A stretch of 64,000 bases of DNA. Source: Branchipolynoe longqiensis (lineage: Eukaryota; Annelida; Polychaeta; Phyllodocida; Polynoidae). The notes below the pieces were generated by a model. It was not told the DNA's origin and made no database searches. It saw only the letters and a program-made list of their open reading frames with translations. The first letter of the stretch is position 1, and the number at the start of each line of letters is the position of its first letter. This document shows, one piece after another, positions 1 to 10,307 of the stretch. The position numbers were made by a program, and so were the translations under genes. The stretch lies in NCBI GenBank assembly GCA_030323885.1, contig CM059186.1, forward strand, positions 169,183,230 to 169,247,229, in the 5' to 3' direction.

Positions 1-192
1 ATCGGTTAGAACGCAGGCTTCCTGTGTGGAAGGTCAGGAGTTATGTCGGTCAAGTCGAACCAATGACTTAGAAAATTTATACTTGTCGCTACCCATCCTG
101 GCGCTTGGCATTACTAGGATGGGGAAAGAACTGTTTAGCTCAGTATCAGGATAATGTGACTGAGTGGGAAATCGGGTCATGGTGGTCGGCAC
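1..192 (+). mobile_element. SINE-A copy, 5' end cut by window edge
   Basis: Sequence matches the tRNA-derived SINE seen complete at 29979-30317: the caatgactta block (60-70), the cttggcattactaggatgggg block (106-127), the cagtatcaggataatgtgac block and gtcggcactataaag. The tRNA-like head is degenerate and the last third of the SINE is missing: at about 193 the sequence switches abruptly into another repeat. Confidence 0.75.
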
Positions 193-352
193 TATAAAGA
201 TCTCTGCGATTTCGCGGATTTCGCGGATTCTTCCTGTAGCTATAAGTGTATACTAACACGTTGCGCCCGTCCTGATATGACCTTAGATGTTGCCAGGACA
301 TAAAACTCCAACAACCAACCAACCAATACGCTGTTTCAGGCTGCAGCACCAT
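193..352 (+). mobile_element. Fragment of CAGGGATGA-type MITE carrying a SINE-A tail
   Basis: The atctctgcgatttcgcgg start, the gtagctataagtgtatacta block and the following SINE-A tail (cgtcctgatatgacc to caaccaaccaacc) are the same, in the same order, as inside the complete MITE at 17678-18168. The left TIR is missing because the fragment is fused to the SINE-A body at about 193, so this is a recombinant or partly deleted copy. Confidence 0.6.
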
Positions 353-1014
353 CAGCCTATACTAATATTAGGTATCACAATAGGTGCTCCAATCACACTT
401 GAGTGCATGGCTGAATGCTATAAAAATGTTCTTTTTAAAAAGCCGTAGCACCACAAATAGTGCGTTCACAAACACAATAAAAGTACTGAATGAAAGCTTG
501 TGAAAAGATCTGTTCAATGGTCGTGTTGTTTTTTATTTGGCCCAAAAATATTATAATGCATTGCAAGATTGAAAAGACAATGTTTTTGTGATTTTGACAC
601 ATTTGTATCACACCAGTGCGGCATTGAAATTGACATCCGGTGCCTAAATTTCTCCTGCGCACTCCGCCATAATTCCAAAGCACTGTAAACATTGTTCATT
701 TGATAGAACATATTCTTAGCTTTAGTTTAGTATAAAATACAACATAGTTCTTTGAAAAATAATATATGATCATATCAATCCAAAATTCAAGCATTTCGCA
801 AAATAATATTCTAATATGAATTTTAAGAAAAGGATTATATGCCAATAAACCTCAATTTATGTATTTTTACATCGGAATATTGGTTTAATAACTATATGTA
901 TGGTGCAGCGCGCAATTCAAATTGAAAGGTGGCTAGCTCTGCATGATTTGGAAAGGAGAGAACCGGGACACCGACGCCATTTTGTCAATTCGAGCGATCA
1001 GAAAACTGGTGAAT
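353..1014. other. No gene recognised; AT-rich upstream region
   Basis: I see no conserved coding sequence here. From about 720 to 900 the DNA is AT-rich and lies directly upstream of the first exon of the transposase-like gene, so it may hold that gene's promoter and the transposon terminus. I could not find a matching inverted copy downstream of 5496. Confidence 0.4.
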
Positions 1015-2160
1015 ATGGATGAAATTGACACACTTATGGATGATGTATTCAAAGAAATAGGTATGTAAACGTTTTATTAGTATATATTGTAACAAACTAT
1101 GTCTTAACAAGCTTGAACCATGTATAATATATTCAGAAAACAAGTTAAGATGCCCATGTTATTTGTGCTACGCGCTGCGGAATGGGCAATGGCCGTATTT
1201 GGATTTCCAAGTCAGCCACTTGGCAAATTTTAGGATCGGATGGATGGATATCTGCGCCCCAAAAATAAGCCAAATAAATTCAGATGATAGTGTAATGTGT
1301 TGTAAAAGTTACTATCTATGTTTTATTGAGGTATTAAGTGAATTTTGGACATTATATGCTTCAGCGGGAAAAATCGCTGCGTACGATCGCATCAAAATGA
1401 AAGATAGTGGCCCCTGTCAAATCGATGTATCATCGCCCACCACGATCGTAGTTTCAAGTATAGCATTTCTTTTTTATCACTTGAAAATGGTAACTGGCAC
1501 TGGAAAGTTTATTTCTAATGACTTTTATCATTTTCCTTTGGTGGTAATCATCATAATTATTCTTTATTCTGTGCAGATGATGCCCGATATAGACTGCTAC
1601 AGAGCATCGTTTGTGCACAAGGCAGAGGCAGACGTCCAAATGTACCAAAGTTGGGCCATGATGTCACAAACACATTGCTTCTGCAGCTGTACCACATAAA
1701 GATCCATACACAAGCTTCCTGGGAGAAAGTTGGGACTTGGATGAGTCATATTTACCCGATATTTCCACAAAGAAAGACCAGACACCTCATTGAAAAGACA
1801 TTGCTGTCATTGAAAGCCACAAAAGTGGAAGAGTGGAAGAATTTTCTACAATTTACAAATTTCCACCAATTTGAAGAGTATAGGTAAGTCCAGTATTTTA
1901 AACAATGATAGTTGAACTATTGTTAATGTTAGAACAGGATGCTACTCTTTGTATTTTTTAAACTAACATTTTGTTTATGATCCTTGTTTTTATGTGTATG
2001 TTTTGAATATAGAAATTCTGTAGTTGATGTTAATTATTGATCATATTCTGATATTAACTAAGTTGATATTAACTGGTGTAGGGGGTAGTTTAATACCATA
2101 ACAGGAAATTCAAGGTACATATTACTATAATTAATGGCCTGTTTTTTGTTGTTGGTTCAG

Positions 2161-3440
2161 GGCCCTTTTGTGACAAACTTGAGATTCTGCGGACAACAGT
2201 CAGTGACCCACTCAATGCTACTCTCCCTCAGAATTTACCTACAAATGGGTGCCTGTTGGAATTGGCAGAAGAGTATACAGCCAACATTTTTCCAGTTGTA
2301 AATTCTTTGTGGCCAGGGAAGTTCACTGCAGCATCTTTGCGTAAATGTCTGAAGTCCATACAGAGCAGGTTCAATGTTGTTAGGAAAAAAAAGAAAGGTC
2401 CCTTAACTGTATCATTTAAAAAGCAAACCATTGTTCTGTGTGTTCAACCTGCAAAAGATAACACAACCTCTCCTCATGATTACTGTGGCAGTGACCGAGA
2501 CAAGGATCTTGTGCAGACACTTAGACAAACTGTGAAGGAAAATGAGAAACTACACAAGGAGTGTAACCAATTAAATGATAAAGTGAATAACCATCAGGAT
2601 GAACTGGATCAAATGAAATTGAAAGTAGCAACATTGAAAGAAAGTTGCAAAACACAGTATGATAACATTCAGGAACTTGACAAATATGTTGTAACTTTAG
2701 AAAAAAAGTGTGATGTCAGTGAAACAGCAATTGACAGGCAACAAAGAGAACTGAATGCATGTAATACAAATTTGATAGAAAAGACCTCTGAACTGAACAA
2801 AATAAAATCTAGTGCGCAGTACCAAGCAATACGTAGAAAGAAAATCTATCTAGAGTCCAAAGAGGCTTGTCTACATGCCCTGGTAAAACAAAGTGTGAAA
2901 GAAGAAATCTCCAGTCTAAAACAAAAAATTAGAAGCCTGCAAACTCAACTAACGGAACAGAGACTAAAGGTCAAATCTGTCACTGCCGAAAAAACAAAAG
3001 CAAAGAATATGGCACATGCAGCACAACAAGACTACATTGGACTGCAGGCTGAGTGTTCTTTATTCTTGACAGAAGAAATTGCTGTAAAAACAGATGCCCC
3101 AGGGAAGCCATACACAGAGGAGATTAAAAAGTGTATAATGGAACTGTGTTGTGAATATGACATTCCAACAAATAAAGCTGGTGATGTAGTGAACACTGTG
3201 TTCAAATGGGTTTTTGGCAAAAAAGTGTCAGACACTGTGTCAGCCACCTCAGCTATAAACTTTGTAGATCATGCCCATGTGTTGAGTAAGCTGCAACTTG
3301 CAGAAGAAATGCTAAAGTCAGATAGATGGGACTTGCATGTCGATGGTACCACCAGGGATGGGAAAAAAATTTGTGTGTCATCAAGTGACCCTGAATTCTG
3401 GGCAGACACTTTCTGCTGGGTTTCATACTGTATCTGTTGA
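2161..3440 (+). CDS. Exon 3, upstream reading frame: coiled-coil half of transposase-like protein
   Basis: The frame is open from the acceptor at 2161 to a stop at 3438-3440. The first ATG-independent residues (PFCDKLEILRTTVSDP) run without a break into the rest, which is why I start at the splice site rather than at an internal Met. Residues encoded by about 2500-3060 are rich in Glu, Lys, Gln and Leu in heptads, a typical long coiled coil. Then comes a compact segment (EEIKKCIMELCCEYDIPTN) and the VDGTTRDGKK motif at about 3340-3370. The last 24 or so codons after the A7 run are out of frame: the conserved continuation is in the overlapping frame that starts at 3337. Confidence 0.6.
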
Positions 3441-5496
3441 GAACAGCTGTACATTGTTGGACAATGTAATATGTATGTTACAAGAGCTGACTCAAATATG
3501 TAGTGAGGAAAACAAGGATGGCATGTACAAATCTTTTCTGAGTAAAATGTTTGCTACCATGACGGATAGAGCCAGTGTTAATAAAGCACTTTTTAATAAA
3601 CTTGCTGAGTACAGAAAAGAACAGTTGGATGAAACTGACAGTGATAACTTGGATTTTTACTTCCTGAACTGTAATGCACATTTTTTGCTCGGCTTATCAA
3701 CTGCGTGTGAAACCACACTCAAACAAATTGAAAAAGATATAGAATTTCAATGTGGGACTCGTTTGGGGAGGGGTGCACATGCCAAATTTGCAAGGTTCAA
3801 TTCATCCGGGGAGTCTTCAGTCGGCAGATTCATCAGAACGGCATGTGATGTACTCGGTCCCCGTGGCGATGCAAAGAGTGGCTGCAAGAGTGACTGGGAT
3901 GCATTTTGTTCCGAGATCATAAATGACACCTCATTTGTAACAAGCTTCCGGATGAACAGGTTCAACAATTTTTTTGAAGGAGCTGGTAGTCTGTTTTATC
4001 ATAGAAATCACATTAAAAACTTTTTGACTAATTATATGGCACCACCATTAAACCTGAAACTGGATAGTGTACGCCTTGACAATGAGAGTATAGAGATAGG
4101 GGCACTTGTAAGGGCACTTGGGCTCGTATACTTTTGTATTAGTGGTCCATTCTGGAATATGTTGAAAGGGGGAGTAGAATATGTGGACCAATACAAATAT
4201 ATCCAGTCAATGTTGGATCAGATGAAAGAGTGGGCAGAGGACAGTCGTGTATTGCTAAATGAACCCATAAGTGTCTTCCCAGATTTTTCTGTACCTCCGA
4301 GCAAAGTTTCCGATGCTCTGACAGAAGAAAACTTAAGTTTGGCTGAAAATGAAGCAATGAAAGAAATCACAAAATCAGCCCTGGAGAGAATTATGGCAAA
4401 ATTTGTCATTGTCACTGAAAGGCAGTTATGTGATTTTTTGCCTGGAGGAAAATTTGGTGAAGAGGTGTCCCCAGAGTTAAGGCAAAAGATGAAACATTGT
4501 CATGTGACAAACTTAGTCTCTGAGTATGAGTTTGGAGACTTGGATTTTAGCCAGTTTCGAAGACGTCATGCTTCTGCCCATTTCCATTCGAGTGTCCAGA
4601 TGGTTAAGAAAAATAAAACAATTTCTTCCTGGCTATCATCCAAATCTCCACAGGAACAGGCTAACCTAATGAAAGTTGCTGCAGAAAAAAGTGAGAAGCT
4701 GAGGGAAAATCACAGAAATGTTGAAAAAGAGGTACAAAAACAAATAAAAGCTAAGTTGGAGGAAACACGACGAAAAAAACTTGAGAAAGAAAGTGTGCAA
4801 AGGGAAATTTCTCAGAAGCTAATTGATAGTGTGTATAGCCATGGGGGACCTTGTAAAGCACCAAGGGATGTAGATAATTTGATGAAAAGCTGTGACCAAA
4901 ACAAAGAAAACAACAAAGTAAGATTGGAAATGGTCAAAAATGAAATGAGATATCTGAAAATAGTATTGGAGGTCAAGGATAAACGGTTGATGTTTGGCCA
5001 AAAAGAATTAATCGATCTGTTGTCAGACTTAAAATTGGTGCTTGCAGTTGCAGAGTCTCATCCAGAAAATCTTGAAAATGTTTTTACTAGGCCTACTGCT
5101 ACTACCAGTACAGTCATGGTAAATGGAAAGAGGAAAAGTGTATCTTGTGATGCTGACAGTGACACTAACACTACCAAGCGAAGAAAGAAAGAACTTGGAG
5201 CCTCAAGCAAAGAAAATTGTATAGAAATAGAACCTACTCAGTTACATGATCCAAGTTCCCAAATAAAGCATGTGTTCAGATTTGAACGACAAGGTATATG
5301 GGTGTGTGTAGCTTATGAAACTGAATGGTATATTGGAATGGTGATCAATGTAGACTCTCCTACTGTTGCAACCATTCAATTTTTAAAGTGTGGTCCAAAC
5401 AACATATTTTGTTGGCCACAGGTGGACGACATTGACAACGTCCATGCTAAATATGTGATTGCTTCTGATGTGGAGATGAATCCTCTGAACGTATGA
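3337..5496 (+). CDS. Exon 3, downstream frame: catalytic-like and C-terminal domains
   Basis: This frame takes over at GGAAAAAAATT (about 3360-3370). Removing one A would fuse it to the upstream frame. It encodes HQVTLNSGQTLSAGF, then MTDRASVNKAL, FLNCNAHFLLGLSTACETTL, RFIRTACDVLGPRGD and FRMNRFNNFFEGA, a strongly patterned region that looks like the catalytic core. Charged helices follow (codons around 4600-4830), then a KRKSVSC...KRRKK basic patch that could be a nuclear localisation signal, and a C-terminal WVCVAYETEWYIGMV...FCWPQVDD segment with a Tudor/PWWP-like look. It ends at a TGA at 5494-5496. I cannot name the family. Which acidic residues are catalytic is inference. Confidence 0.6.
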   Translation: MSMVPPGMGKKFVCHQVTLNSGQTLSAGFHTVSVENSCTLLDNVICMLQELTQICSEENKDGMYKSFLSKMFATMTDRASVNKALFNKLAEYRKEQLDETDSDNLDFYFLNCNAHFLLGLSTACETTLKQIEKDIEFQCGTRLGRGAHAKFARFNSSGESSVGRFIRTACDVLGPRGDAKSGCKSDWDAFCSEIINDTSFVTSFRMNRFNNFFEGAGSLFYHRNHIKNFLTNYMAPPLNLKLDSVRLDNESIEIGALVRALGLVYFCISGPFWNMLKGGVEYVDQYKYIQSMLDQMKEWAEDSRVLLNEPISVFPDFSVPPSKVSDALTEENLSLAENEAMKEITKSALERIMAKFVIVTERQLCDFLPGGKFGEEVSPELRQKMKHCHVTNLVSEYEFGDLDFSQFRRRHASAHFHSSVQMVKKNKTISSWLSSKSPQEQANLMKVAAEKSEKLRENHRNVEKEVQKQIKAKLEETRRKKLEKESVQREISQKLIDSVYSHGGPCKAPRDVDNLMKSCDQNKENNKVRLEMVKNEMRYLKIVLEVKDKRLMFGQKELIDLLSDLKLVLAVAESHPENLENVFTRPTATTSTVMVNGKRKSVSCDADSDTNTTKRRKKELGASSKENCIEIEPTQLHDPSSQIKHVFRFERQGIWVCVAYETEWYIGMVINVDSPTVATIQFLKCGPNNIFCWPQVDDIDNVHAKYVIASDVEMNPLNV

Positions 5497-6739
5497 GGAC
5501 AGGCGTGGTCAGTAGTTGAACTTAATTACATCAAAGAATTGTACATACAGTACCATGATATTCACTTCACCGTGTCGGATGAATTTGAAGTTTAGAATGT
5601 CTTAAATTGAGAAAGATGATCGCCATCTTTGCTCATTTTAATGCACAATACTTGATATACTTTTCTACTATTTTATGTTCTAAACATAGACAATGGAGTA
5701 CTAGTAGCATTACTGCCAAGTCTTAGGCCTGTATCTTTGATAGTTGTGAAGATATTGTAATGGCCCACGGCCCTCCGACTCACCCTTTCTCACACGAAAG
5801 AACACCAAGATTCAATTCAGTGTACGCTTCACCTGGTTTATTGAACCCTCTGCTCTCCGCGGCATCAGTAGTTGTCTCACCCGCCCCCTGACTCGCCAGA
5901 TCCCACATCGACTCTATAGGTGTGTGTGGGGGGGGGGGGTGGGTCAACCACACGCAGTAGAGGTCAGCCCAGTTGGGGTCTGACCGGTGGTGACCCGTGC
6001 CGCCACCTAGCGCAGTGTAGTGGAACTGCGCTGGTGGCGTCGTAGTCTCCGCTGCTACCGCGTGATAGTAGAGCTCATGTTCAGACTACTACAATATGAT
6101 GGAAAAGGTTTCCCCCTACCCCTGAATTCAGCCAGTATTTGAGTCCAAAATTGCAGTATTAGCTGATGTTAATGCATAGAACTTGAAAAAAAAAGAGGTT
6201 TTTGTAGTATTTTACTATCTAACTGTGGACAAGGCAGTATCAGTAGTAATACTGCCAAGTTTTGGGCCTCTATCTTTGATAATTCGGAAGTTATGTTGAA
6301 AAAGTCTTCTCTGTTCCCATAATTTTGAACTTTTAGTTACTTTTACAATTCTGAAATTGCTGTCTGAGCCAAGTTTGGTGCATAATTATCGAAAAATTAA
6401 TTATGTAACAGGTATGAAAAAAAATAGGCTTGATGTGTGTATAGTACTGAATGAATATCATGAATTTCAAACATATGAGACTTCAAATATTTAAGTTAGA
6501 GACCCCTTAACTTTGGTTCAGAGCTAAAGTTGAAAAACAACACTTTTATGGTCAATTTAATTACATTATAAAGTCTCATAACTTTTGAACTAATAAAGGT
6601 ATCTTAATAAAATTTGTATTTATTTGCTTCTCTTGCCATCCTTTATTAAAAGCAACAACAAAAATGCAATAAAAATCACTGTTATTTTTATCCATTGTGA
6701 TACCTACTAATATGTAGCACTAGCAGCGTATACTACTTA
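5497..6739 (+). repeat. 3' region with duplicated block, split by a solo LTR
   Basis: A block at about 5580-5755 (ending in tactgccaagtcttaggcctgtatctttgatag) recurs diverged at about 6094-6300 (tactgccaagttttgggcc, tatctttgataatt). The two are tandem relatives separated only by the solo LTR at 5756-6093. The rest is AT-rich with no coding sequence that I can support, and may be the transposon 3' untranslated or terminal region. Confidence 0.5.
5756..6093 (-). mobile_element. Solo LTR, family LTR-1 (338 bp), minus orientation
   Basis: Read on the minus strand it begins TGTAGTAGTCTGAAC and ends GGGCCATTACA, the TG...CA ends of an LTR. An AATAAA-type poly(A) signal appears as tttattg on the plus strand near 5838. 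It is flanked by ATAT on both sides (5752-5755 and 6094-6097), a 4-bp target duplication. Relatives are at 9367-9704 and 38065-38404. No internal retrotransposon region is attached. Confidence 0.75.
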
Positions 6740-6954
6740 TGGCTCCCCATATTTAGGTGGAACAGAGCGTGGAAGGCTACCGATATACTGGTCCCTACCC
6801 CTCGTTTGGTTTTGGTGTTAAACGATAACCCTACGACACTTACATGAGATATTTTTCTCACGCCTGTGTTGGAACGGTGTAAATACGTTCTCCAATACCA
6901 GTGAATGCACAAACTGAAGTTTCTTAACATGTTGTGACAGTTTGTTGACACCAC

Positions 6955-7195
6955 ACCGGATGGCCGATTGAGTTAGAGCGTCGTCTCCCATGATTGGTAG
7001 ATCATGAGGTTGTGGGTTTGAACCCTAGTAGAGTCAAACCAATCACTTACAAATTGTTACTGGCTGCATTTTATGTACTGGCGGCCTGTTTTCTAGTGGG
7101 CTACCACTAAAAAGTTGCCATGAGTGCGCACTGTCACAAGTCGGTATCCATCCTGATATAATCTTAGATGTTCTAGGATGTAAACAACAAGCAGT
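6955..7195 (+). mobile_element. SINE-A inside the DIRS leader
   Basis: It has the tRNA-like head ggatggccgattgagttag, a B-box-like gggtttgaaccc (about 7015-7026) and the tail tcctgatataatcttagatg ending taaacaacaagcag. A shorter relic with the same flank (agttggttgg) occurs in the other gag-less DIRS near 60555-60605, so this SINE was probably present before the DIRS subfamily spread. Confidence 0.7.
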
Positions 7196-7274
7196 TGGTT
7201 GGGCGCACTCAAACTTTCAGTTGATCGTTACAGGTTTCTAGCCTGAGGGGTACGTTGGCAAACCAATCAGGTCA

Positions 7275-7415
7275 TGGTGCTGGCGGCCTGGTTTTCCGGT
7301 GGGGCAACACCATAAAGTAGCCATGGGTATGCACTGTTACAAGCGTTACCCGTCTTGATATGACTAGATTTTTCTAGGACGTTAAACAACAACAAACAAA
7401 CAGTTGGTTGAGCAC
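7275..7415 (+). mobile_element. Second, 5'-truncated SINE-A segment in the DIRS leader
   Basis: It holds SINE-A body and tail (aggtcatggtgctggcggcc to ttaaacaacaacaaacaaac). It is bounded by two copies of a DIRS leader block (agttggttgg...gatcgttacag), one at 7190-7235 and one at 7410-7450. The same arrangement is found at 60600-60800, which indicates an old leader duplication shared by both DIRS copies. Confidence 0.6.
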
Positions 7416-7785
7416 ACTCTAATTTTGATTGATCGTTACAGATTTCTGATTTGAGGTGTAGTATGGCTACAAAGTGCAGTAAGCCGAGTCTCCCATATCT
7501 GATGATAAGGACTCGTCACCGGTGGTGATGGTTTAAGCCTCCCCGGTACACCCATTGTTGGGGGAGGAAAGCAGGCCAGACGCCGGCCCTGCTGGGCTAG
7601 AGGAGCGGCTCATGAATGATGAAGCTGGAGCAGATGCTCCCGGCTAGATTTCAGAAGAGAACAAGTAGAGGTTGCAATGCAAACTCAGATGGCCCCAGAA
7701 ACAGGTTTTTCCAGGCAGGAAATATAACTAATTGTTGAGAGGAGTAGCAAATTTATTTTCTACACCTAAAAACCTAATGGTGATA

Positions 7786-8820
7786 TTAAATTAATTCGGG
7801 ATTTAACTACGTTAAACAAAATGGTTCAATTTAGACATTTTAAAAATGGTTTCACTAGAAACGGCGAGGGATTTAGTTACGCAACATTTTTGTTTTGCAA
7901 GTGTTGATTTAAGGGATGCTTATTACACCATACCTATTTTTAAACTAGATAGGAAATTACTACGGTTTATGTGGGATGACATGTATGCCAAATGAACTAG
8001 TTTGTGCACCGAGACTATTTACAAAATGGTTAAAACCAATTTGGTCACTTATGGCCCGCGAAGCACATATTGTGTTCCCTTACATTGATGACTCTTTCAT
8101 AGTTGCTCACACACAACAAGGTTGTTAACAAGCATTAAATGATCGTTGTCAAACATTTACAAAAAATTGAGATTTTTTATTCATGATACAAAATCGGTTT
8201 TTAAACCAACAAAGAATTTAAAGTGTTTACGATTCGTTATTGACATGGTTAAGATGACCATAACACTTACACAACAAAAGATAGATAAGTTTTAAAACCA
8301 CAGCAGAATAACTGCTTTGGTTGCATAAACCAAAAATTAGACAAGTTGCATTTTTGATAGGTTTAATGACAGCTTACGCACCACTTATTTATATTGCAAG
8401 GCTCATATTAAGTCTCTAAAAATGATAAGTATCTAGCATTAGCTCATACCAAAGGGACAGAAGACATTATGGGGTGATAACACGTTTACATAATTCACCA
8501 AATCCTAGTAGAATACATCATTAGAAGGATGGGGAGCTCACAGAGATTATCAAGCAACGGGAGGATGTTGGCTTGAAGATGAGATTCTCGATCACATTAA
8601 TGTGTGGGAATTAATAGCTATTGATTTAGGCTTGTAAAGTTGGTATGAGTCCCCAAGTTCCATGTGAGAGTGTTAACAGACAACACAACAGAGATGGCCT
8701 ATATTAGAAATATAGGTGGGACCCGCTCAAAGGCGTGTAACCACATGGCCAAACTCATTTGGAATTGGGCGCAAGAACACCGGATATAGTTTACCGTAGC
8801 ATGTGAAATGGCCTAAAAAT
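7786..8820 (+). pseudogene. DIRS RT-RNase H relic
   Basis: In several frames the sequence encodes recognisable pieces of the protein intact at 12662-14518: a YKHFKM-like stretch, VDLRDAYYTIPI (about 7900), the RT catalytic FPYIDDSFIVAH at about 8075-8110, a GWGAH RNase H start near 8530, and LTDNTTEMAYIRN near 8680. Multiple indels and stops break the frame, so no functional protein can be made. Confidence 0.75.
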
Positions 8821-8830
8821 GTCAAGCTTT

Positions 8831-9227
8831 GTGTGGAAAATATTAGATTTTTGAGTCCGATTGGTTTCCATGCTATACTGCTTTTATTGGGTGTGAGCAT
8901 CATTTGACCTATTTAAAAATGTCAGAATATGTTTATTTTCAATTTTTCAGATGCAAAAGGACATACATTGAGGAAGCTTGTATATATAGGACTTTGACAG
9001 TATTTTGATTTTGTGGTACTGATGTCACAGTTTTGGTCCACAACTTCTGAGAACGACCCGTATGTAATATGGCACAATTGGTGGAAACTGAATAGATTGT
9101 GGGCAGTAAATTCTATAGACAGGGGCCAAGGCTGGAAATGGCGCTCAGTTTATTTCCAAGTAGGTCATGGACGTGAACAATGACATTACCCTGAGTAATC
9201 CAGCCGGCTCCTCTATTAACCACACAG
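8831..9227. other. No gene recognised
   Basis: This is AT-rich sequence after the DIRS relic. I see no motif, repeat or open frame worth naming. Confidence 0.4.
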
Positions 9228-9320
9228 GGATGAAAGATCTCTGCGATTTCACGGATTTCCGGGATTTTTCCTGTAGTTAATACGTTGTTCGAAGGCCGCA
9301 GCACTATAAGTGTTAGATAA
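9228..9320 (+). mobile_element. CAGGGATGA MITE fragment without the SINE insertion
   Basis: It starts cagggatgaaagatctctg and continues gatttttcctgtagttaatacg, then directly into ttgttcgaaggccgcagcac. In the copies at 193-352 and 17678-18168 a SINE-A tail interrupts this same spot. This fragment therefore represents the pre-insertion arrangement. The right part of the MITE is missing. Confidence 0.55.
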
Positions 9321-9366
9321 AGGATTCACATATACTATAATATAATCATTATATAATCATTATATC

Positions 9367-9704
9367 TGATAGGCCACGTACGGCCGGTTCCTCCCGTCTC
9401 TCTTGTAGCCGCTCTTGGAAGAACGACAATAAGACAGAAACGTACACTTCCCACGTTTATTCTTACTCTCTGCCCACCACAGTGTCACAAGACCAAGTGA
9501 CCTGCCCCCTGACCAGCCAGGTCGCAGGTGACTTCTCATGGTAGGGGGAGCCGCTAGCCAGACGCAGTAAGGGCAGTCCACTCAGTCCACACAGACCTGC
9601 CCATCGGCTGGCGTGCGACCATCTGACGCAGAAGAACTGCGACAATAGATGGTGTAGTCCCTGCAGCCACTGTGTGGTGGTGGAGCTCATGTACAGACTA
9701 CTAC
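9367..9704 (-). mobile_element. Solo LTR, family LTR-1 (338 bp)
   Basis: It has the same length and block order as the LTR at 5756-6093, including ctgccccctgaccagcc, a gtttattc poly(A) signal on the minus strand, and the end ggagctcatgtacagactactaca. The minus-strand ends are TGTAGTAGTC...CTATCA. I see no convincing target duplication, probably because the right side is an AT microsatellite. Confidence 0.65.
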
Positions 9705-9717
9705 ATGTGTGTATATA

Positions 9718-9760
<43 letters not shown>

Positions 9761-9769
9761 ATATATACA
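9705..9769. repeat. AT microsatellite between inverted LTR pieces
   Basis: About 65 bp of alternating TA with a tgtgtgtatatatg start. It forms the loop between the 3'-most 85 bp of the left LTR-1 and its inverted copy at 9770-9854. Confidence 0.8.
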
Positions 9770-9854
9770 TGTAGTAGTCTGTACATGAGCTCCACCACCA
9801 CACAGTGCTGCAGGGACTACACCATCTATTGTCGCAGTTCTTCTGCGTCAGATA
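9770..9854 (+). mobile_element. Inverted 85-bp LTR-1 fragment
   Basis: This is the near-exact reverse complement of 9620-9704 (tgtagtagtctgtacatgag through gttcttctgcgtcaga). Together with the left LTR it makes a head-to-head pair around a TA loop, a large potential hairpin. Confidence 0.85.
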
Positions 9855-10307
9855 TGTATATATTATATATTTATATATGTATGTACATGTATGTATATGT
9901 ATGTATATGTATGTATATGTATGTATATATTATGTATATATATGTATATATATGTATATATATGTATATATATGTATATATATGTATTATATATGTATAT
10001 ATATGTATATATATGTATATATATGTATATATATGTATATATATGTATATATATGTATATATATGTATATATATGTATATATGTGTATATATGTGTTATA
10101 TGTGTATATATGTGTATATATGTGTATATATGTGTATATATGTGTATATATGTGTATATATGTGTATATATGTGTATATATGTGTATATATGTGTATAAT
10201 GTGTATAAATGTGTATATATGTGTATATATGTGTATATATGTGTATATATGTATATATATGTATATATGTATATATATGTGTATATATGTATATATGTAT
10301 ATATGTA

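Larger units (their letters stand above)
1015..5496 (+). pseudogene. Spliced transposase-like gene, unassigned superfamily, frameshifted
   Basis: Proposed exons are 1015-1060 (ATG at 1015, donor AG/GTATGT), 1577-1883 (acceptor TTCTGTGCAG, donor AG/GTAAGT) and 2161-5496 (acceptor TTGGTTCAG). Exons 1 and 2 join in phase. Exon 2 to exon 3 is one base out of phase, and exon 3 has a +1 frameshift at the A7 run near 3361. The product would be about 1,230 residues: a short N-terminal domain, about 200 residues of coiled coil, a central acidic-motif region with LHVDGTTRDGKK, MTDRASVNK and RTACDVLGPRGD, a second charged helical region and a C-terminal WVCVAYETEWYIGMV module. I have seen similar LOC-type proteins as repeated genes in marine invertebrates, but cannot assign a named superfamily. 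Transposase is inferred from the conserved Asp motifs, the repeat-rich setting and the decay. It could instead be a multicopy host gene of unknown function. Confidence 0.55.
6740..8830 (+). mobile_element. Decayed DIRS retrotransposon, gag-less subfamily
   Basis: The 6740-6940 leader (ctggtccctacccctcgttt, cacgcctgtgttggaacggt) matches the leaders of the two other DIRS copies (10830-10970 and 59540-59680). From 7190 on it parallels the DIRS at 47596-63477, including two SINE-derived segments at the same places. The gag region is absent: a short block ending agaacaagtagaggttgc stands where the intact copy has its gag stop. RT and RNase H relics follow. I found no terminal inverted repeats, so the element is truncated at both ends. 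Confidence 0.75.

Noticed and set aside
1163..1699. 178-codon frame on the plus strand
   Set aside because: It crosses the predicted intron 1061-1576 and exon 2 in a different frame from the phase-consistent exons, and has no recognisable domain.
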